Source: Streptomyces sp. NBC_01478
GTDB lineage: Bacteria; Actinomycetota; Actinomycetes; Streptomycetales; Streptomycetaceae
NCBI RefSeq assembly: GCF_036227225.1
Contig: NZ_CP109444.1
Location: forward strand, 7,359,501-7,423,500
DNA length: 64,000 nt
Direction of reading: 5' to 3'
In this document: positions 18,075 through 27,160 of the stretch, piece after piece
How positions within the stretch are numbered: position 1 is the stretch's first letter
How the letters are laid out: every line of letters starts with the position of its first letter
The notes under the pieces: generated by a model
What the model saw: only the letters and a program-made list of their open reading frames with translations
Databases searched by the model: none
What the model was told of the DNA's origin: nothing
Position numbers and translations under genes: made by a program

Positions 18075-18763
18075 ACGATGCGCTCCATGTCCCGGGACTT
18101 GCCGTCCCGTACGACGATCTCGCGGTCCGAGTAGGCGGCCACCCGCGCCTCGTGCGTGACCAGCACGACGGCCGCGTTCGTGGACCGGGCCGCCTCGGTC
18201 AGCAGCTCCATCACGCGCTCGCCGTTGAGCGAGTCGAGCGCGCCGGTCGGCTCGTCGGCGAACAGCACCCGCGGGTTGGTGACCAGCGAACGGGCGACGG
18301 CGACGCGCTGCCCCTGTCCGCCGGAGACCTCGCCGGGCCGCTTCTTCGCGAGGTCGTCGACCTCCAGCCGCTCCATCCACAGCAGCGAGGCCCGCTCGGC
18401 CTCCTTGCGCGAGGTGCCGTTCAGCCGCAGCGGCAGCGCGACGTTCTCGACGCAGGTCAGCTCCGGCACCAACTGGCCGAACTGGAACACGAACCCGAAC
18501 TCCGAGCGGCGCAGCGCACTGCGCTGGGCGTCGCTCATGGTCGCCATCTCCTGCCCGTTGTACGTGATCGAGCCCGAGTCGGGCGGCACGATCCCGGCGA
18601 GACAGTGCAGCAGCGTCGACTTCCCCGACCCGGAGGGCCCCATCACGGCGACGACCTCACCGGGATGGATGGAGAACTCCGCGCCGTCGAGCGCGGTCGT
18701 CGGCCCGTAGGCCTTGCGCAGCTCGTGGGCCGCGAGCAGGGAACCGGCGGGATGTGTCGTCAC
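18071..18763 (-). CDS. ABC transporter ATP-binding protein (MacB/LolD type)
   Basis: The 230-aa ATPase has Walker A GPSGSGKSTLLHCLAG, Q-loop FVFQFGQLVPELT, signature VSGGQGQRVAVARSLV, Walker B VLFADEPTGALDS and H-loop VLVTHEARVA, in the order and spacing of LolD/MacB-type exporters. The usual LSGGQ is VSGGQ here. GTG at 18763 overlaps the padR stop by 4 bp, and its stop overlaps the permease start by 4 bp, so the three genes are translationally coupled. Confidence 0.93.
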   Translation of the reverse strand: MTTHPAGSLLAAHELRKAYGPTTALDGAEFSIHPGEVVAVMGPSGSGKSTLLHCLAGIVPPDSGSITYNGQEMATMSDAQRSALRRSEFGFVFQFGQLVPELTCVENVALPLRLNGTSRKEAERASLLWMERLEVDDLAKKRPGEVSGGQGQRVAVARSLVTNPRVLFADEPTGALDSLNGERVMELLTEAARSTNAAVVLVTHEARVAAYSDREIVVRDGKSRDMERIV

Positions 18764-19284
18764 TTGGCCACCACCTCGGCGAGTTTGTCGAGGCGCGCGG
18801 CGGTGAGCTCCAGCCACCGCAGGTCGGCCTCCAGATGGAAGAGGGCGTGGTCGCAGATCAGTTGGTCCGCGAGATCGCCCTTGCGCTTGCGGTCGGTCAG
18901 GATGCGCATGCTGCGCAGATGCTCGGAGCGCTGCACATCGAGGATCTCGGCCGCGTCGCGATGGGTCAGCAGCGCGAGGACGACCTTGGTGTAGAGGGCC
19001 GACTGCAGATACGGCTCGGGCTTCTCCGGCGTCGCGAGCCACTGCTGTACGTCGGTGATCCCGGCGTCGGTGATCGCGTACCGCTTGCGCTCGGGACCGC
19101 CGCCGGCCTCGATGCCGTCGACCTCGACGAGGCCGTTCTTCAGCAGTCGGGACATCGTCGAGTAGACCTGGCCGTAGTGCAGCGGCCGGTCGTGACCGAA
19201 CTTCTCGTCGAACGCCCGCTTCAGGTCGTAACCGTGACGCGGGCCGGACTCCAGGAGCCCCAGGAGGGTGTGACCGATGGACAT
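18760..19284 (-). CDS. PadR-family transcriptional regulator
   Basis: The 174-aa protein has an N-terminal PadR winged helix (SIGHTLLGLLESGPRHGYDLKR, then YGQVYSTMSRLLKNGLVEVDG, residues about 2-70) and a C-terminal helical dimerisation domain of the Vir family (about 90-170). It is the first gene of the padR-ABC-FtsX operon. Regulators in this position usually repress their own operon until the exported compound binds. ATG at 19284 gives the standard N-terminus; the frame extends 18 bp further. Confidence 0.92.
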   Translation of the reverse strand: MSIGHTLLGLLESGPRHGYDLKRAFDEKFGHDRPLHYGQVYSTMSRLLKNGLVEVDGIEAGGGPERKRYAITDAGITDVQQWLATPEKPEPYLQSALYTKVVLALLTHRDAAEILDVQRSEHLRSMRILTDRKRKGDLADQLICDHALFHLEADLRWLELTAARLDKLAEVVAK

Positions 19285-19294
19285 GCGGAGCACT

Positions 19295-19337
19295 CTACAC
19301 ACGGGGTATACGCGGTGTGTATACGCACGGTGTGTAG
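19295..19337. promoter_or_regulatory. Probable PadR operator, overlapping inverted repeats
   Basis: CTACACAC (19295-19302) is the exact reverse complement of GTGTGTAG (19330-19337), and a further GTGTGTAT lies at 19315-19322; two copies of GTATAC (19306-19311, 19319-19324) are interleaved. The array begins 11 bp before the padR start. Alternating dyads of this kind fit one or two PadR dimers occluding the promoter. Confidence 0.7.
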
Positions 19338-19399
19338 ATCATGGCGGGGGGTGTGGATGCGCAGGTCGGGGCCGATTGTCACGGTTCTGCTACGTGCAT

Positions 19400-19475
19400 T
19401 TCAGCCCGTCCGGCGTCTGGGGACGAGGCCGTTCAGGCCGACGGGGGTCTGGGGGCGGAGCCCCCGGGAGGCCGG
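19400..19475. repeat. Interspersed repeat (CAGCCCGTCCGGCGT ... GGGGGCGGAGCCCCC)
   Basis: About 75 bp match, with small changes, the element at 30175-30255: CAGCCCGTCCGGCGTCTGGG, GACGAGGCCGTTCAGGCCGA, GGGGTCT and the palindromic core GGGGGCGGAGCCCCC (19451-19465). The palindromic core also occurs twice at 11.4-11.5 kb. The repeat contains the 3' end of the small RHH-like gene on the minus strand, so part of that protein's C-terminus is read from the element. Confidence 0.8.
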
Positions 19476-19690
19476 CCCCGACGAGGCAGCGGTCCAGCTT
19501 CACCGGGCAACCGACCCGCCTCCGCCAACGCCCTGCGCAACAGAAACTCGATCTGCGCGTTCGCGGACCGCAGGTCGTCCCCGGCCCACCGCGCGATCGC
19601 CTCGTACACGGACGGGTCCAGCCGCAGCAGCACCTGCTTGCGCTGCTGCGGCCGGGGCTGAGGGGCCGAACCCCCGGAGGGAACCGTCAT
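19433..19690 (-). CDS. Small ribbon-helix-helix-like protein
   Basis: The 85-aa protein has KQVLLRLDPSVYEAIARWAGDDLRSANAQIEFLLRRAL (residues about 18-56, quoted here only as a pattern of one strand and two helices), as in Arc-type ribbon-helix-helix DNA-binding proteins. The tail is Pro/Gly/Arg rich and is encoded by the intergenic repeat. Its ATG overlaps the SPFH gene stop by 4 bp, so it is co-translated with it. It could be a repressor of the operon through the palindrome at 20642-20657; this is inference. Confidence 0.7.
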   Translation of the reverse strand: MTVPSGGSAPQPRPQQRKQVLLRLDPSVYEAIARWAGDDLRSANAQIEFLLRRALAEAGRLPGEAGPLPRRGRPPGGSAPRPPSA

Positions 19691-20613
19691 TGGTACAGGG
19701 TCCCCGTGTTCAGCACGGGCTGCGGCGCCCGGTCCCCGCAGAGCACGACCAGCAGGTTGGACACCATCGCCGCCTTCCGTTCGTTGTCCAGCTCCACGAT
19801 GTCCTGCTCGGTGATCCGGGCCAGCGCGGCCTCGACCATCCCGACCGCCCCGTCGACGATCTGCCGCCGGGCCGCGACGACCGCACCGGCCTGCTGCCGC
19901 TGGAGCATCGCCGAGGCGATCTCGGGCGCGTACGCGAGGTGTGTGAAGCGGGACTCGATGATCTGCACGCCGGCCGCCTCGACCCGGGCGCTCAGTTCGA
20001 CGGCGAGCTTCTCGGTGATCTCCTCGGCGTTCCCGCGCAGCGAGAGCCCGCCCTCGTCGTGGGCGTCGTAGGGGTACTCGATGGCGATGTGCCGTACGGC
20101 CGTCTCGGTCTGGGTGGCGACGAACTCGGTGTAGTCGTCGACCTCGAAGGTGGCCTGCGCGGTGTCGCGGACCTTCCAGACGACGACCGCGGCGAGCTCG
20201 ATCGGGTTGCCGTAGGCGTCGTTGACCTTGAGGGCCGGGGTCTCGTGGTTGCGGACGCGGGTCGAGATCTTCGTACGCGAGGTGAAGGGGTTCACCCAGC
20301 GCAGCCCGTCCTGCCGGATCGTCCCCCGGTACCGCCCGAAGAGCTGCACGACCCGTGCCTCGCCCGGTGCCACGGTGTTCAGCCCGCGCATCGCGATGAT
20401 CGCGCAGAGGAAGACGAGGATGCCGCCGACGATCAGCGAGGCCTTGCCGCCGGGCGCGTCGACCGCGGTGGCGGCGGCGAGCAGTCCGGCCGAGCCGAAC
20501 AGCCCCAGCAGGCCGAGGACGAGCGCGAGTCCGCCGCCGATGCTGTGCGCGGTGAACTCGCGCACGTGCGGGGCGGGCATGTCCGGTACGTCTGCGGGTA
20601 CTTCGGTGGTCAT
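19687..20613 (-). CDS. SPFH/Band 7 (slipin/flotillin-like) membrane protein
   Basis: The protein of about 308 aa has two N-terminal hydrophobic segments (GGGLALVLGLLGLFGSAGLL and LIVGGILVFLCAIIAM). The SPFH domain includes VVQLFGRYRGTIRQDGLRWV, AVVVWKVRDTAQATFEVDDY, the long VEAAGVQIIESRFTHLAYAPEIASAML region and a helical stretch with QRQQAGAVVAARRQIVDGA. SPFH proteins oligomerise on membranes and organise microdomains or regulate proteases. I use the ATG at 20613, behind GGGGATCACC. It is followed by the RHH-like gene in the same operon. Confidence 0.92.
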   Translation of the reverse strand: MTTEVPADVPDMPAPHVREFTAHSIGGGLALVLGLLGLFGSAGLLAAATAVDAPGGKASLIVGGILVFLCAIIAMRGLNTVAPGEARVVQLFGRYRGTIRQDGLRWVNPFTSRTKISTRVRNHETPALKVNDAYGNPIELAAVVVWKVRDTAQATFEVDDYTEFVATQTETAVRHIAIEYPYDAHDEGGLSLRGNAEEITEKLAVELSARVEAAGVQIIESRFTHLAYAPEIASAMLQRQQAGAVVAARRQIVDGAVGMVEAALARITEQDIVELDNERKAAMVSNLLVVLCGDRAPQPVLNTGTLYQ

Positions 20614-20641
20614 GGTGATCCCCCTATATCGCGGTTCTAGC

Positions 20642-20657
20642 AATCTGATATCAGATT
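20642..20657. promoter_or_regulatory. Perfect 16-bp AT-rich palindrome upstream of the SPFH operon
   Basis: AATCTGATATCAGATT is a perfect palindrome 28 bp before the SPFH start, in a background of more than 70 % G+C. Position and symmetry suggest an operator for a dimeric repressor; ATATCG and GATATC segments near it could also be part of the promoter. Confidence 0.65.
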
Positions 20658-20828
20658 ACCCTCCCACGGCAACCCTCAACCCCTCTCGTACGTCGGTTCC
20701 ATAAGGACAGGTGCTGATTCTCACGTCCGTAAAAGACAGGATCGGCAGACCTTTGTCACAACTGGCGGTGTTAGCTTTCTGAGCTGACTCGCAGAGACAG
20801 CCGAGACGGAAGCGGAGCAGACGGACCC

Positions 20829-23138
20829 ATGGGACGAGCGGAAGAGCGACGAGCGCGACAACGCGGTGGCCGCCGCGCTGCGCCCAAGAACCGCCGCTCG
20901 TCGGGGGCGGACGCCACGGGTGCCCAGAGCGGTGCCAAGGACGGCAAGAGCTTCATACGCAGGCTTTTCACCTGGAAGAAGATCCTCGGCACGTTCCTCG
21001 GCTTCTGCCTGCTCGGCATCGGCGCGTTCATCGTGCTCTACATGATGATCAGCATCCCCGCGGGCAACGCCGACGCGAAGCTGCAGAGCAACGTCTACAA
21101 GTACAGCGACGGCAAGGTCCTGACCCGCAGGGGCGATGTGAACCGCGAGAACGTCGATCTCTCGCAGGTCCCCAAGGGCGTCCAGCAGACGTTCGTCGCC
21201 GCCGAGAACAAGACCTTCTACACCGACGCCGGCGTCGACCTCAAGGGCACCGCCCGCGGCCTGCTCAACACGCTGTCCGGCAAGGGCGCGCAGGGCGGTT
21301 CGACGATCACCCAGCAGTACGTCAAGAACTTCTACCTGACGCAGGACCAGACCGTCACGCGCAAGCTGAAGGAAATGGTCATCTCGCTGAAGCTGGACCG
21401 CGAGAAGTCCAAGGACTACATCCTCGCCGGGTACATCAACACCAGTTACTACGGCCGCGGCGCCTACGGCATCCAGGCCGCCGCGCAGGCCTACTACCAG
21501 GTCGACGCCAAGGACCTCACCGTCCCGCAGGGCGCCTATCTCGCCGCCCTCCTCCAGGCGCCGAACCAGTACGACTGGGCCATCGCGACGGACACCGGCA
21601 AGAAGCTGGTGCAGGCGCGCTGGAACTACGTCCTGGACAACATGGTCGAGCAGGACTGGCTGAGTTCCACCAAGCGCGAGGCCATGACGTTCCCGGTCCC
21701 CAAGGCGCCCAAGGCCGAGGCCGGCATGGCGGGCCAGACCGGCTACATGGTGAACGAGGCGAATGCCGCGCTGGAGCAGCAGTTGCTCGCCTCCGGGCAG
21801 GCCTCCAACGCCAAGGAGGCCGAGGCGCTGGTCAGCGCGGGCGGCTGGACGATCACGCTCAACATCGACGAGAAGAAGCAGGCGCAGCTCGAGAAGTCCG
21901 TCAAGTCCCAACTGACCAGCAAGCTCGACGCGAAGAAGCGCAAGGTCGACGGGAACGTCCAGCCGGGCGCGGTGTCCGTGAACCCCAAGACGGGCGCGGT
22001 CGTGGCGATGTACGGCGGCGTGGACTATCTGAAGCACTTCAGGAACAACGCGACCCGCACCGACTACCAGCCCGCCTCCACCTTCAAGCCGGTGATCCTG
22101 GCCGCGGCCATGGCCGACGAGGCCAAGACGCAGTCCGGCAAGCAGATCACGACCGACACGCTCTACGACGGCACCAGCAAGCGCCCGGTCGTGGGCAGCG
22201 ACATCGGGTTCGCGCCGGAGAACGAGGACGACCAGAGCTACGGCAAGGTCACCGTCCAGACGGCGATGAACAAGTCGATCAACTCCGTCTTCGCGCAGCT
22301 CGGTGTCGACGTCGGCATGGACAAGGTGATGAAGACCGCCGAGCAGTTGGGCATGGACAAGAAGGATCTGAAGGCGGTGCCCGCGCAGACCCTCGGCACC
22401 ATGGGCGCGAGCCCGATGGAGATGGCCGGCGTCTACGCCACCCTCGACAACCACGGCAAGAAGGTCACCCCGGCGCTCATCAAGTCGGTCGCCCACAACA
22501 CGCGCACGGTCACCATGCCGAACCCGATCGGCGCCCAGGTCATCCCGCGCGAGGCAGCCGACACGGTGTCCTCGGTGCTGACCGGTGTGGTCGACGACGG
22601 TACGGCGAAGAAGTCGGTGGCCGAGAACAGCAAGCGCGACGGCCAGCAGGTCGCGGGCAAGACGGGTACGTCCGACAGCAACCTGTCGGCCTGGTTCACG
22701 GGGTACACGCCCGACCTGGTCACTTCGGTGGGCCTGTTCGGCGAGGACGCGAAGAGCCACGCCCAGGTCTCGCTGACCGGCGCGACCGGCCTGATCACCG
22801 CGGGCGGCGGCCGTGTCAACGGTGGTGGCTATCCGGCGCAGATCTGGGCGACGTACATGTTCGGAGTGACCGCGGCGAACACCAAGTTCGACCTGGACAC
22901 CGACCAGGGCGCGGCCGTCGAGCCGGACTACACGCCGACGGCGACCCCGACACCCACCCCGACACCCACCCCGACGCCCACGACGAAGAGTCCGTCGCCG
23001 ACCCCGACGACGGAGTCGCCCACCCCGACGCCGACCCCCACACCGACCCCGACACCCACCCCGACGCCGACGACCAGTCCGCCGACGACACCGAGCGACG
23101 ACGACACGGACAATCCGTTCGGCCAGCTCGACCAGTAG
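20829..23138 (+). CDS. Bifunctional penicillin-binding protein (transglycosylase/transpeptidase)
   Basis: This class A PBP of 769 aa has a basic cytoplasmic tail and one TM anchor (ILGTFLGFCLLGIGAFIVL, about residues 57-75). The GT51 glycosyltransferase domain has the catalytic glutamate in VAAENKTFYTDAGVD and GGSTITQQYVKNFYLTQDQT. The transpeptidase domain has STFKPV (Ser at about 416), SINS (about 481) and KTGTS (about 611). It polymerises and cross-links peptidoglycan. A C-terminal tail of about 60 residues is almost entirely Thr-Pro repeats, likely a wall-spanning spacer. The ATG at 20829 follows AGCGGAGCAGACGG. Confidence 0.95.
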   Translation: MGRAEERRARQRGGRRAAPKNRRSSGADATGAQSGAKDGKSFIRRLFTWKKILGTFLGFCLLGIGAFIVLYMMISIPAGNADAKLQSNVYKYSDGKVLTRRGDVNRENVDLSQVPKGVQQTFVAAENKTFYTDAGVDLKGTARGLLNTLSGKGAQGGSTITQQYVKNFYLTQDQTVTRKLKEMVISLKLDREKSKDYILAGYINTSYYGRGAYGIQAAAQAYYQVDAKDLTVPQGAYLAALLQAPNQYDWAIATDTGKKLVQARWNYVLDNMVEQDWLSSTKREAMTFPVPKAPKAEAGMAGQTGYMVNEANAALEQQLLASGQASNAKEAEALVSAGGWTITLNIDEKKQAQLEKSVKSQLTSKLDAKKRKVDGNVQPGAVSVNPKTGAVVAMYGGVDYLKHFRNNATRTDYQPASTFKPVILAAAMADEAKTQSGKQITTDTLYDGTSKRPVVGSDIGFAPENEDDQSYGKVTVQTAMNKSINSVFAQLGVDVGMDKVMKTAEQLGMDKKDLKAVPAQTLGTMGASPMEMAGVYATLDNHGKKVTPALIKSVAHNTRTVTMPNPIGAQVIPREAADTVSSVLTGVVDDGTAKKSVAENSKRDGQQVAGKTGTSDSNLSAWFTGYTPDLVTSVGLFGEDAKSHAQVSLTGATGLITAGGGRVNGGGYPAQIWATYMFGVTAANTKFDLDTDQGAAVEPDYTPTATPTPTPTPTPTPTTKSPSPTPTTESPTPTPTPTPTPTPTPTPTTSPPTTPSDDDTDNPFGQLDQ

Positions 23139-23152
23139 GCGGGTCACACGGA

Positions 23153-23189
23153 CGAAAGGGCGCCCGGCACGAAGCCGGGCGCCCTTTCG
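23153..23189. terminator. Bidirectional terminator between PBP and catalase genes
   Basis: A perfect 16-bp inverted repeat, CGAAAGGGCGCCCGGC and its complement, has a 5-nt loop. It starts 14 bp after the PBP stop and 27 bp after the catalase stop on the other strand, so it can serve both convergent transcripts. Confidence 0.92.
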
Positions 23190-23216
23190 GGTACCGCGAG
23201 GCGAACTCGCGTACCG

Positions 23217-24674
23217 CTACTCGAAGTTCGCGGCGATCCGGTCGCCCAGTTCCTTGTCCACGTTCTGCCAGTACTGCAGGGCGCGGTCGAGGACCGAGCG
23301 GGACACGTCGGCCTTCAGATGGCCGCTGATGTTCGAGACGAGGCGGTCGCGGGCCGCGTCGTCGAGGACCTCGCGGACCATCGTGCCGGCCTGGCCGAAG
23401 TCGTCGTCCTCGCGGTGCAACTTCGTTGCCTCGCGCACGAGTTCACCGGCGGTCTGCCAGCTCGCCGGGTCACCGAACTGCCCGTGGTCGGCCGCGGGGC
23501 CGCCGTAGGAGTTCGGGGCGTACGGCCGGGCCGCGTTGGACGCCTCGTAGCGCATCGGGCCGTCCTTGGCGTACGAGTTGACGGGGGAGTGCGGCCGATT
23601 GGGCGGCAGTTGGGCGTAGTTGGGGCCGATCCGGTACCGGTGGGTGTCCGGGTACGAGAACAGCCGGCCCAGCAGCATCTTGTCCGGCGAGGGGCCGATT
23701 CCCGGCACCAGGTTCGAGGGCTCGAAGGCGGCCTGCTCGATGTGGACGAAGTAGTCGTCCGGGTTCCGGTTCAGGGTCATGCGGCCGACGTCGATCAGCG
23801 GGTAGTCCCCGTGCGGCCAGACCTTCGTCAGGTCGAAGGGGTTGAAGCGGTAGTCCGCCGCGTCCTCGAACGGCATGATCTGGACCTTCAGGCTCCAGCT
23901 CGGCGCGTTCCCGGACTCGATCGACTCGTGCAGGTCCCGGCGGTGCTTGTCGCCGTCGGACCCGGCCAGCTCGTCTGCCTCGGCCTGGGTGAGGTACTCG
24001 ACGCCCTGGTCGGTCTTGAAGTGGTACTTCACCCAGAACCGCTCACCGGCGCCGTTGATCCACATGTAGGTGTGGGAGCTGTAGCCGTTCATGTGGCGGT
24101 ACGTCTTCGGGATGCCCCGGTCGCCCATCAGCCAGGTCACCTGGTGCGCCGACTCCGGGGAGAGGGTCCAGAAGTCCCACTGCATGTCGTTGCTGCGCAG
24201 CCCGGTCGCCGGGTGGCGCTTCTGCGAGCGGATGAAGTCCTGGAACTTGATGGTGTCCCGGACGAAGAAGACCGGGGTGTTGTTGCCCACCATGTCGTAA
24301 TTGCCGTGTTCCGTATAGAACTTGAGGGCGAAGCCGCGCGGGTCGCGCCAGGTGTCGGGCGAGCCCTGCTCACCGGCCACGGTGGAGAACCGGGCCAGCA
24401 TCTCGGTGCGTTTGCCGGGCTGGAAGAGGTCGGCCCGGGTGAACTGGCTGACGTCGTTGGTGACTTCGAAGAAGCCGTACGCGCCGCTGCCCTTGGCGTG
24501 CACCACCCGCTCGGGGACCCGTTCCCGGTTGAACTGGGCCATCTTCTCGATGAGGTAGTGGTCCTGGAGCAGGATCGGGCCGTCGGGTCCGACGGTGAGC
24601 GAGTGTTCGTCGCTCTCCACCGGGATGCCGACGTTGTTCGTGGTGTACGGAGCGTGCTGGGGTGCCTGCGTCAC
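23217..24674 (-). CDS. Monofunctional haem catalase
   Basis: This catalase of about 485 aa decomposes hydrogen peroxide. Key residues are visible: His59 in [12 protein letters not shown], the distal Asn in [10 protein letters not shown] (about 131), and the haem-ligand Tyr in [10 protein letters not shown] (about 340). Length is that of small-subunit, NADPH-binding (clade 3) catalases. The GTG at 24674 follows AGGAGGACGC; the frame extends 60 bp further upstream. The intergenic region contains an inverted repeat at 24737-24754. It lies far from oxyR but belongs to the same peroxide response theme. Confidence 0.95.
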   Translation of the reverse strand: MTQAPQHAPYTTNNVGIPVESDEHSLTVGPDGPILLQDHYLIEKMAQFNRERVPERVVHAKGSGAYGFFEVTNDVSQFTRADLFQPGKRTEMLARFSTVAGEQGSPDTWRDPRGFALKFYTEHGNYDMVGNNTPVFFVRDTIKFQDFIRSQKRHPATGLRSNDMQWDFWTLSPESAHQVTWLMGDRGIPKTYRHMNGYSSHTYMWINGAGERFWVKYHFKTDQGVEYLTQAEADELAGSDGDKHRRDLHESIESGNAPSWSLKVQIMPFEDAADYRFNPFDLTKVWPHGDYPLIDVGRMTLNRNPDDYFVHIEQAAFEPSNLVPGIGPSPDKMLLGRLFSYPDTHRYRIGPNYAQLPPNRPHSPVNSYAKDGPMRYEASNAARPYAPNSYGGPAADHGQFGDPASWQTAGELVREATKLHREDDDFGQAGTMVREVLDDAARDRLVSNISGHLKADVSRSVLDRALQYWQNVDKELGDRIAANFE

Positions 24675-24736
24675 GAGCGTCCTCCTGTTCGGAAGAAAGT
24701 AGGTCGCTTTCGCTTCGCGTACCCCAGCAGTCAACT

Positions 24737-24754
24737 CCGACGCCGGTACGTCGG
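24737..24754. promoter_or_regulatory. Inverted repeat upstream of catalase
   Basis: CCGACG (24737-24742) and CGTCGG (24749-24754) are spaced by 6 bp and centred about 70 bp before the catalase start. It could be an operator for a peroxide- or metal-sensing repressor; no regulator gene is adjacent. Confidence 0.35.
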
Positions 24755-24771
24755 CAACTTTTGGACGGTGT

Positions 24772-26871
24772 CTAATTCCGGTTCAGTTCGAACCAGACCA
24801 CCTTTCCGGTGCTGAGCCGGGTGGCTCCCCACCGACGGGCCAGTCTGTTGACCAGATACAGCCCGCGTCCGCCCTCGTCCGTGGCCCGCGCCTGGCGCAG
24901 CCGCGGCAACTGGGGCACGTCGTCGCCGACCTCGCAGCGCAGCACGTCGGTCCGCAGCAGACGCAGCGTGACCGGCCGGGACGCGTACCGCACGGCGTTC
25001 GTCACGACCTCGCTGACCAGCAGCTCGACGGAGTCGCTCATGTCCTCCATGCCCCAGCGGGCCAGCGCGCGCCGGGCGAGCCGGCGGGCCTGACCGGGCG
25101 CCGAGTCCTCCGGGTCGAGGAACCAGTACGCCACGTCGCTCGGCGCGATCCCGTCGAAGCGGGCGGCGAGCAGCGCGATGTCGTCGTCCCGGTCACCCGG
25201 GCCGAGCATGTCGAGCACCTCGTCGCACAGGGCCTCGAGGGGCGGCGGATGATCGGGTCCGGTGAGCTGCGCGACCGCGGCGAGCTTCTCGCGCAACTGC
25301 TCTATCCCGGTCCACACGTCCCGCAGGCGCGACTCGACCAGCCCGTCCGTGTACAGCAGCAGCGTCGCTCCGGCCGGCGCGTCCAGCTCCACGGCCTCGA
25401 AGTCGACCCCGCCGACCCCGATCGGGGCGCCGGGCGGCACCCGCAGGACCTCGGCCCGGCCGCCCAGGTGCAGCAGCACCGGCGGCGGGTGTCCCGCGTT
25501 GGCGATGGTGATGCGGTGCGACACCGGGTCGTAGACCGCGTAGAGGCAGGTCGCCATGCGGTCGGTGCCCAGCCGCTGGGCCTGTTCGTCGAGGTGGTGC
25601 AGGACCTCCTGCGGGGGCAGGTCCAGGCCCGCCAACGTCTGTGCGGTGGTGCGGAGTTGGCCCATGATCGCGGCCGAGGTCATGGAGTGGCCCATGACGT
25701 CGCCGACGACCAGGGCGACCCGGCTGCCGGGCAGCGGGATCGCGTCGTACCAGTCGCCGCCGACGCGTGCCGTCTCGGCGGCCGGCAGATACCGGGACGC
25801 CAGCCGTACGCCGGTGGGGCGCGGCAGGGTCTCGGGGAGCATGGTGCGCTGGAGCTCGTCGGCGATGTACGCCTCACGGCCGTAGAGCACGGCCTTGTCG
25901 ATGCCCAGGGCGCTGTGCGTGGCGAGTTGGGCGGCGACGAGGAGGTCGTCGGCCTCGAACGCCATGCGCTCGGGGCGGCGCAGGAAGAGCGCGGCGCCGA
26001 TCACCCGGCGCCGGCCGCGCAGCGGTGCGAGGATCGCGCGCTGGCCGGCCGGGACGATCAACTCGCCGCCCTCGCCGAGGAGTTCGGGCAGTGCGGCGCG
26101 TGCGGCCGGGGAGTCGGCGAACACGGGACGCACGCCCCGCAGCACCTCGTTGAGCGCGCCGCCGGGGCGTACCTCGCACAACTCGGCGGTGACCGCGGAC
26201 AGTTCGGAGGGCTGCTCCGGCTGTATCGCGGGCATGAAGCCGTTCTCCGTGTCCCGCTCCTCGGGGATCCGGTCGGTGCGGCGCAGCCGCAGCACGACGG
26301 GACCCGTGGGCCGTTCGTCGCCCACGGGCAGCGGGTCGCGCAGATAGACCAGGATCGCGTCCGAGAACGTCGGCACGGTCGCCCGGCACAGCCCCATGAC
26401 GATCTCGTCGAGATCGATGCCGCGGGCGATCCGCCGGGTCGCGGCGCCCACGAAGCGCAGCCGGTCCCCGTCCCGCCGCATGGGCATGGGACCGCCGGGC
26501 GGCAGCCCCTGGCCCGTACGGCGCTCCTTGGCGGCGGCGTCGGAGACCTCGCCGCCCGGCTGGGCGGGGATGCCGTCGGGCGCGGGGCGCGGGCGATGGG
26601 TGTCGGGTTCGGCGGCCGAGGGCTGGGAGTGCTCGGAGCCGGCTGCGGCCGTATCGGGCTCGGGCTTCACAGGGGTACCTGTCGGGTCCTTCCCCTTGGC
26701 TCGGGACGTGCTCGTACCCGGCGCCGGAGGCGGCTCACCGGTGCGTGCCTGTGCCGGTAAACCGGCTCCACCGGACGCCCTGGACGGCGTCGAGGTGTGC
26801 AGGAGCGCCCCGCGGGGGTCTGCGGGGTCGGCGCCGCCGGGGCGCTCGAAGGAGGTGGGGTGCTCCGTCAC
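24772..26871 (-). CDS. SpoIIE-type PP2C phosphatase with GAF and ATPase domains
   Basis: The 699-aa protein has a disordered Pro/Ala-rich N-terminus (about 1-140) and a GAF sensor domain (about 155-345). The SpoIIE/RsbU phosphatase domain (about 355-570) contains [20 protein letters not shown] and [22 protein letters not shown]-terminal HATPase_c domain has [13 protein letters not shown] (N box) and [14 protein letters not shown] (G box). Proteins of this layout combine an anti-anti-sigma phosphatase with an anti-sigma-type kinase, and they are abundant in Streptomyces. Partner sigma factor genes are not nearby. The catalase gene starts about 100 bp downstream on the same strand. Confidence 0.93.
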   Translation of the reverse strand: MTEHPTSFERPGGADPADPRGALLHTSTPSRASGGAGLPAQARTGEPPPAPGTSTSRAKGKDPTGTPVKPEPDTAAAGSEHSQPSAAEPDTHRPRPAPDGIPAQPGGEVSDAAAKERRTGQGLPPGGPMPMRRDGDRLRFVGAATRRIARGIDLDEIVMGLCRATVPTFSDAILVYLRDPLPVGDERPTGPVVLRLRRTDRIPEERDTENGFMPAIQPEQPSELSAVTAELCEVRPGGALNEVLRGVRPVFADSPAARAALPELLGEGGELIVPAGQRAILAPLRGRRRVIGAALFLRRPERMAFEADDLLVAAQLATHSALGIDKAVLYGREAYIADELQRTMLPETLPRPTGVRLASRYLPAAETARVGGDWYDAIPLPGSRVALVVGDVMGHSMTSAAIMGQLRTTAQTLAGLDLPPQEVLHHLDEQAQRLGTDRMATCLYAVYDPVSHRITIANAGHPPPVLLHLGGRAEVLRVPPGAPIGVGGVDFEAVELDAPAGATLLLYTDGLVESRLRDVWTGIEQLREKLAAVAQLTGPDHPPPLEALCDEVLDMLGPGDRDDDIALLAARFDGIAPSDVAYWFLDPEDSAPGQARRLARRALARWGMEDMSDSVELLVSEVVTNAVRYASRPVTLRLLRTDVLRCEVGDDVPQLPRLRQARATDEGGRGLYLVNRLARRWGATRLSTGKVVWFELNRN

Positions 26872-27160
26872 GCGTGTCGAATCCGTCCGTCCGGGACCGC
26901 ACGCGATACGTGCGGATCGTCCCGCCGAAATGCCGATACCCGGAATACGTGCCCCAGGAACGGAATTCCCGCGTGGTCAGAGGCTGTTCCTGTGCCACCG
27001 GCGGACCGGCGGCCCGCTCCGGTGTCGCCCTGATACCCCTCGCTCACGTCCTGCCGCCCCTCGGTGACGTCTGGTCAGTCCCGGTACATGCCCCGGGAGT
27101 TGTGCGGTGCCCTTGCGGAGGACGATCCTACGGTTGCGCACCGGGGGCGCATCAAGGGTC
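26872..27160. other. 289-bp intergenic region
   Basis: It lies between the SpoIIE-type gene start and the DUF402 gene stop, so it should hold the promoter of the phosphatase gene. AT-richer patches such as CGCGATACGTGCGGATCG (26901-26918) and GATACCCGGAATACGTGCC (26935-26953) are the best candidates. I see no gene. Confidence 0.45.

Noticed and set aside
16020..18134. A 704-aa plus-strand open frame opposite the FtsX-like permease
   Set aside because: The product is a Gly/Arg/Gln/Pro low-complexity chain; the permease on the other strand has clear membrane helices and family motifs.
20721..23147. An 808-aa minus-strand open frame opposite the PBP gene
   Set aside because: It is the complement of a gene with all PBP catalytic motifs and has only Val/Leu/Gly/Arg-rich low-complexity sequence.
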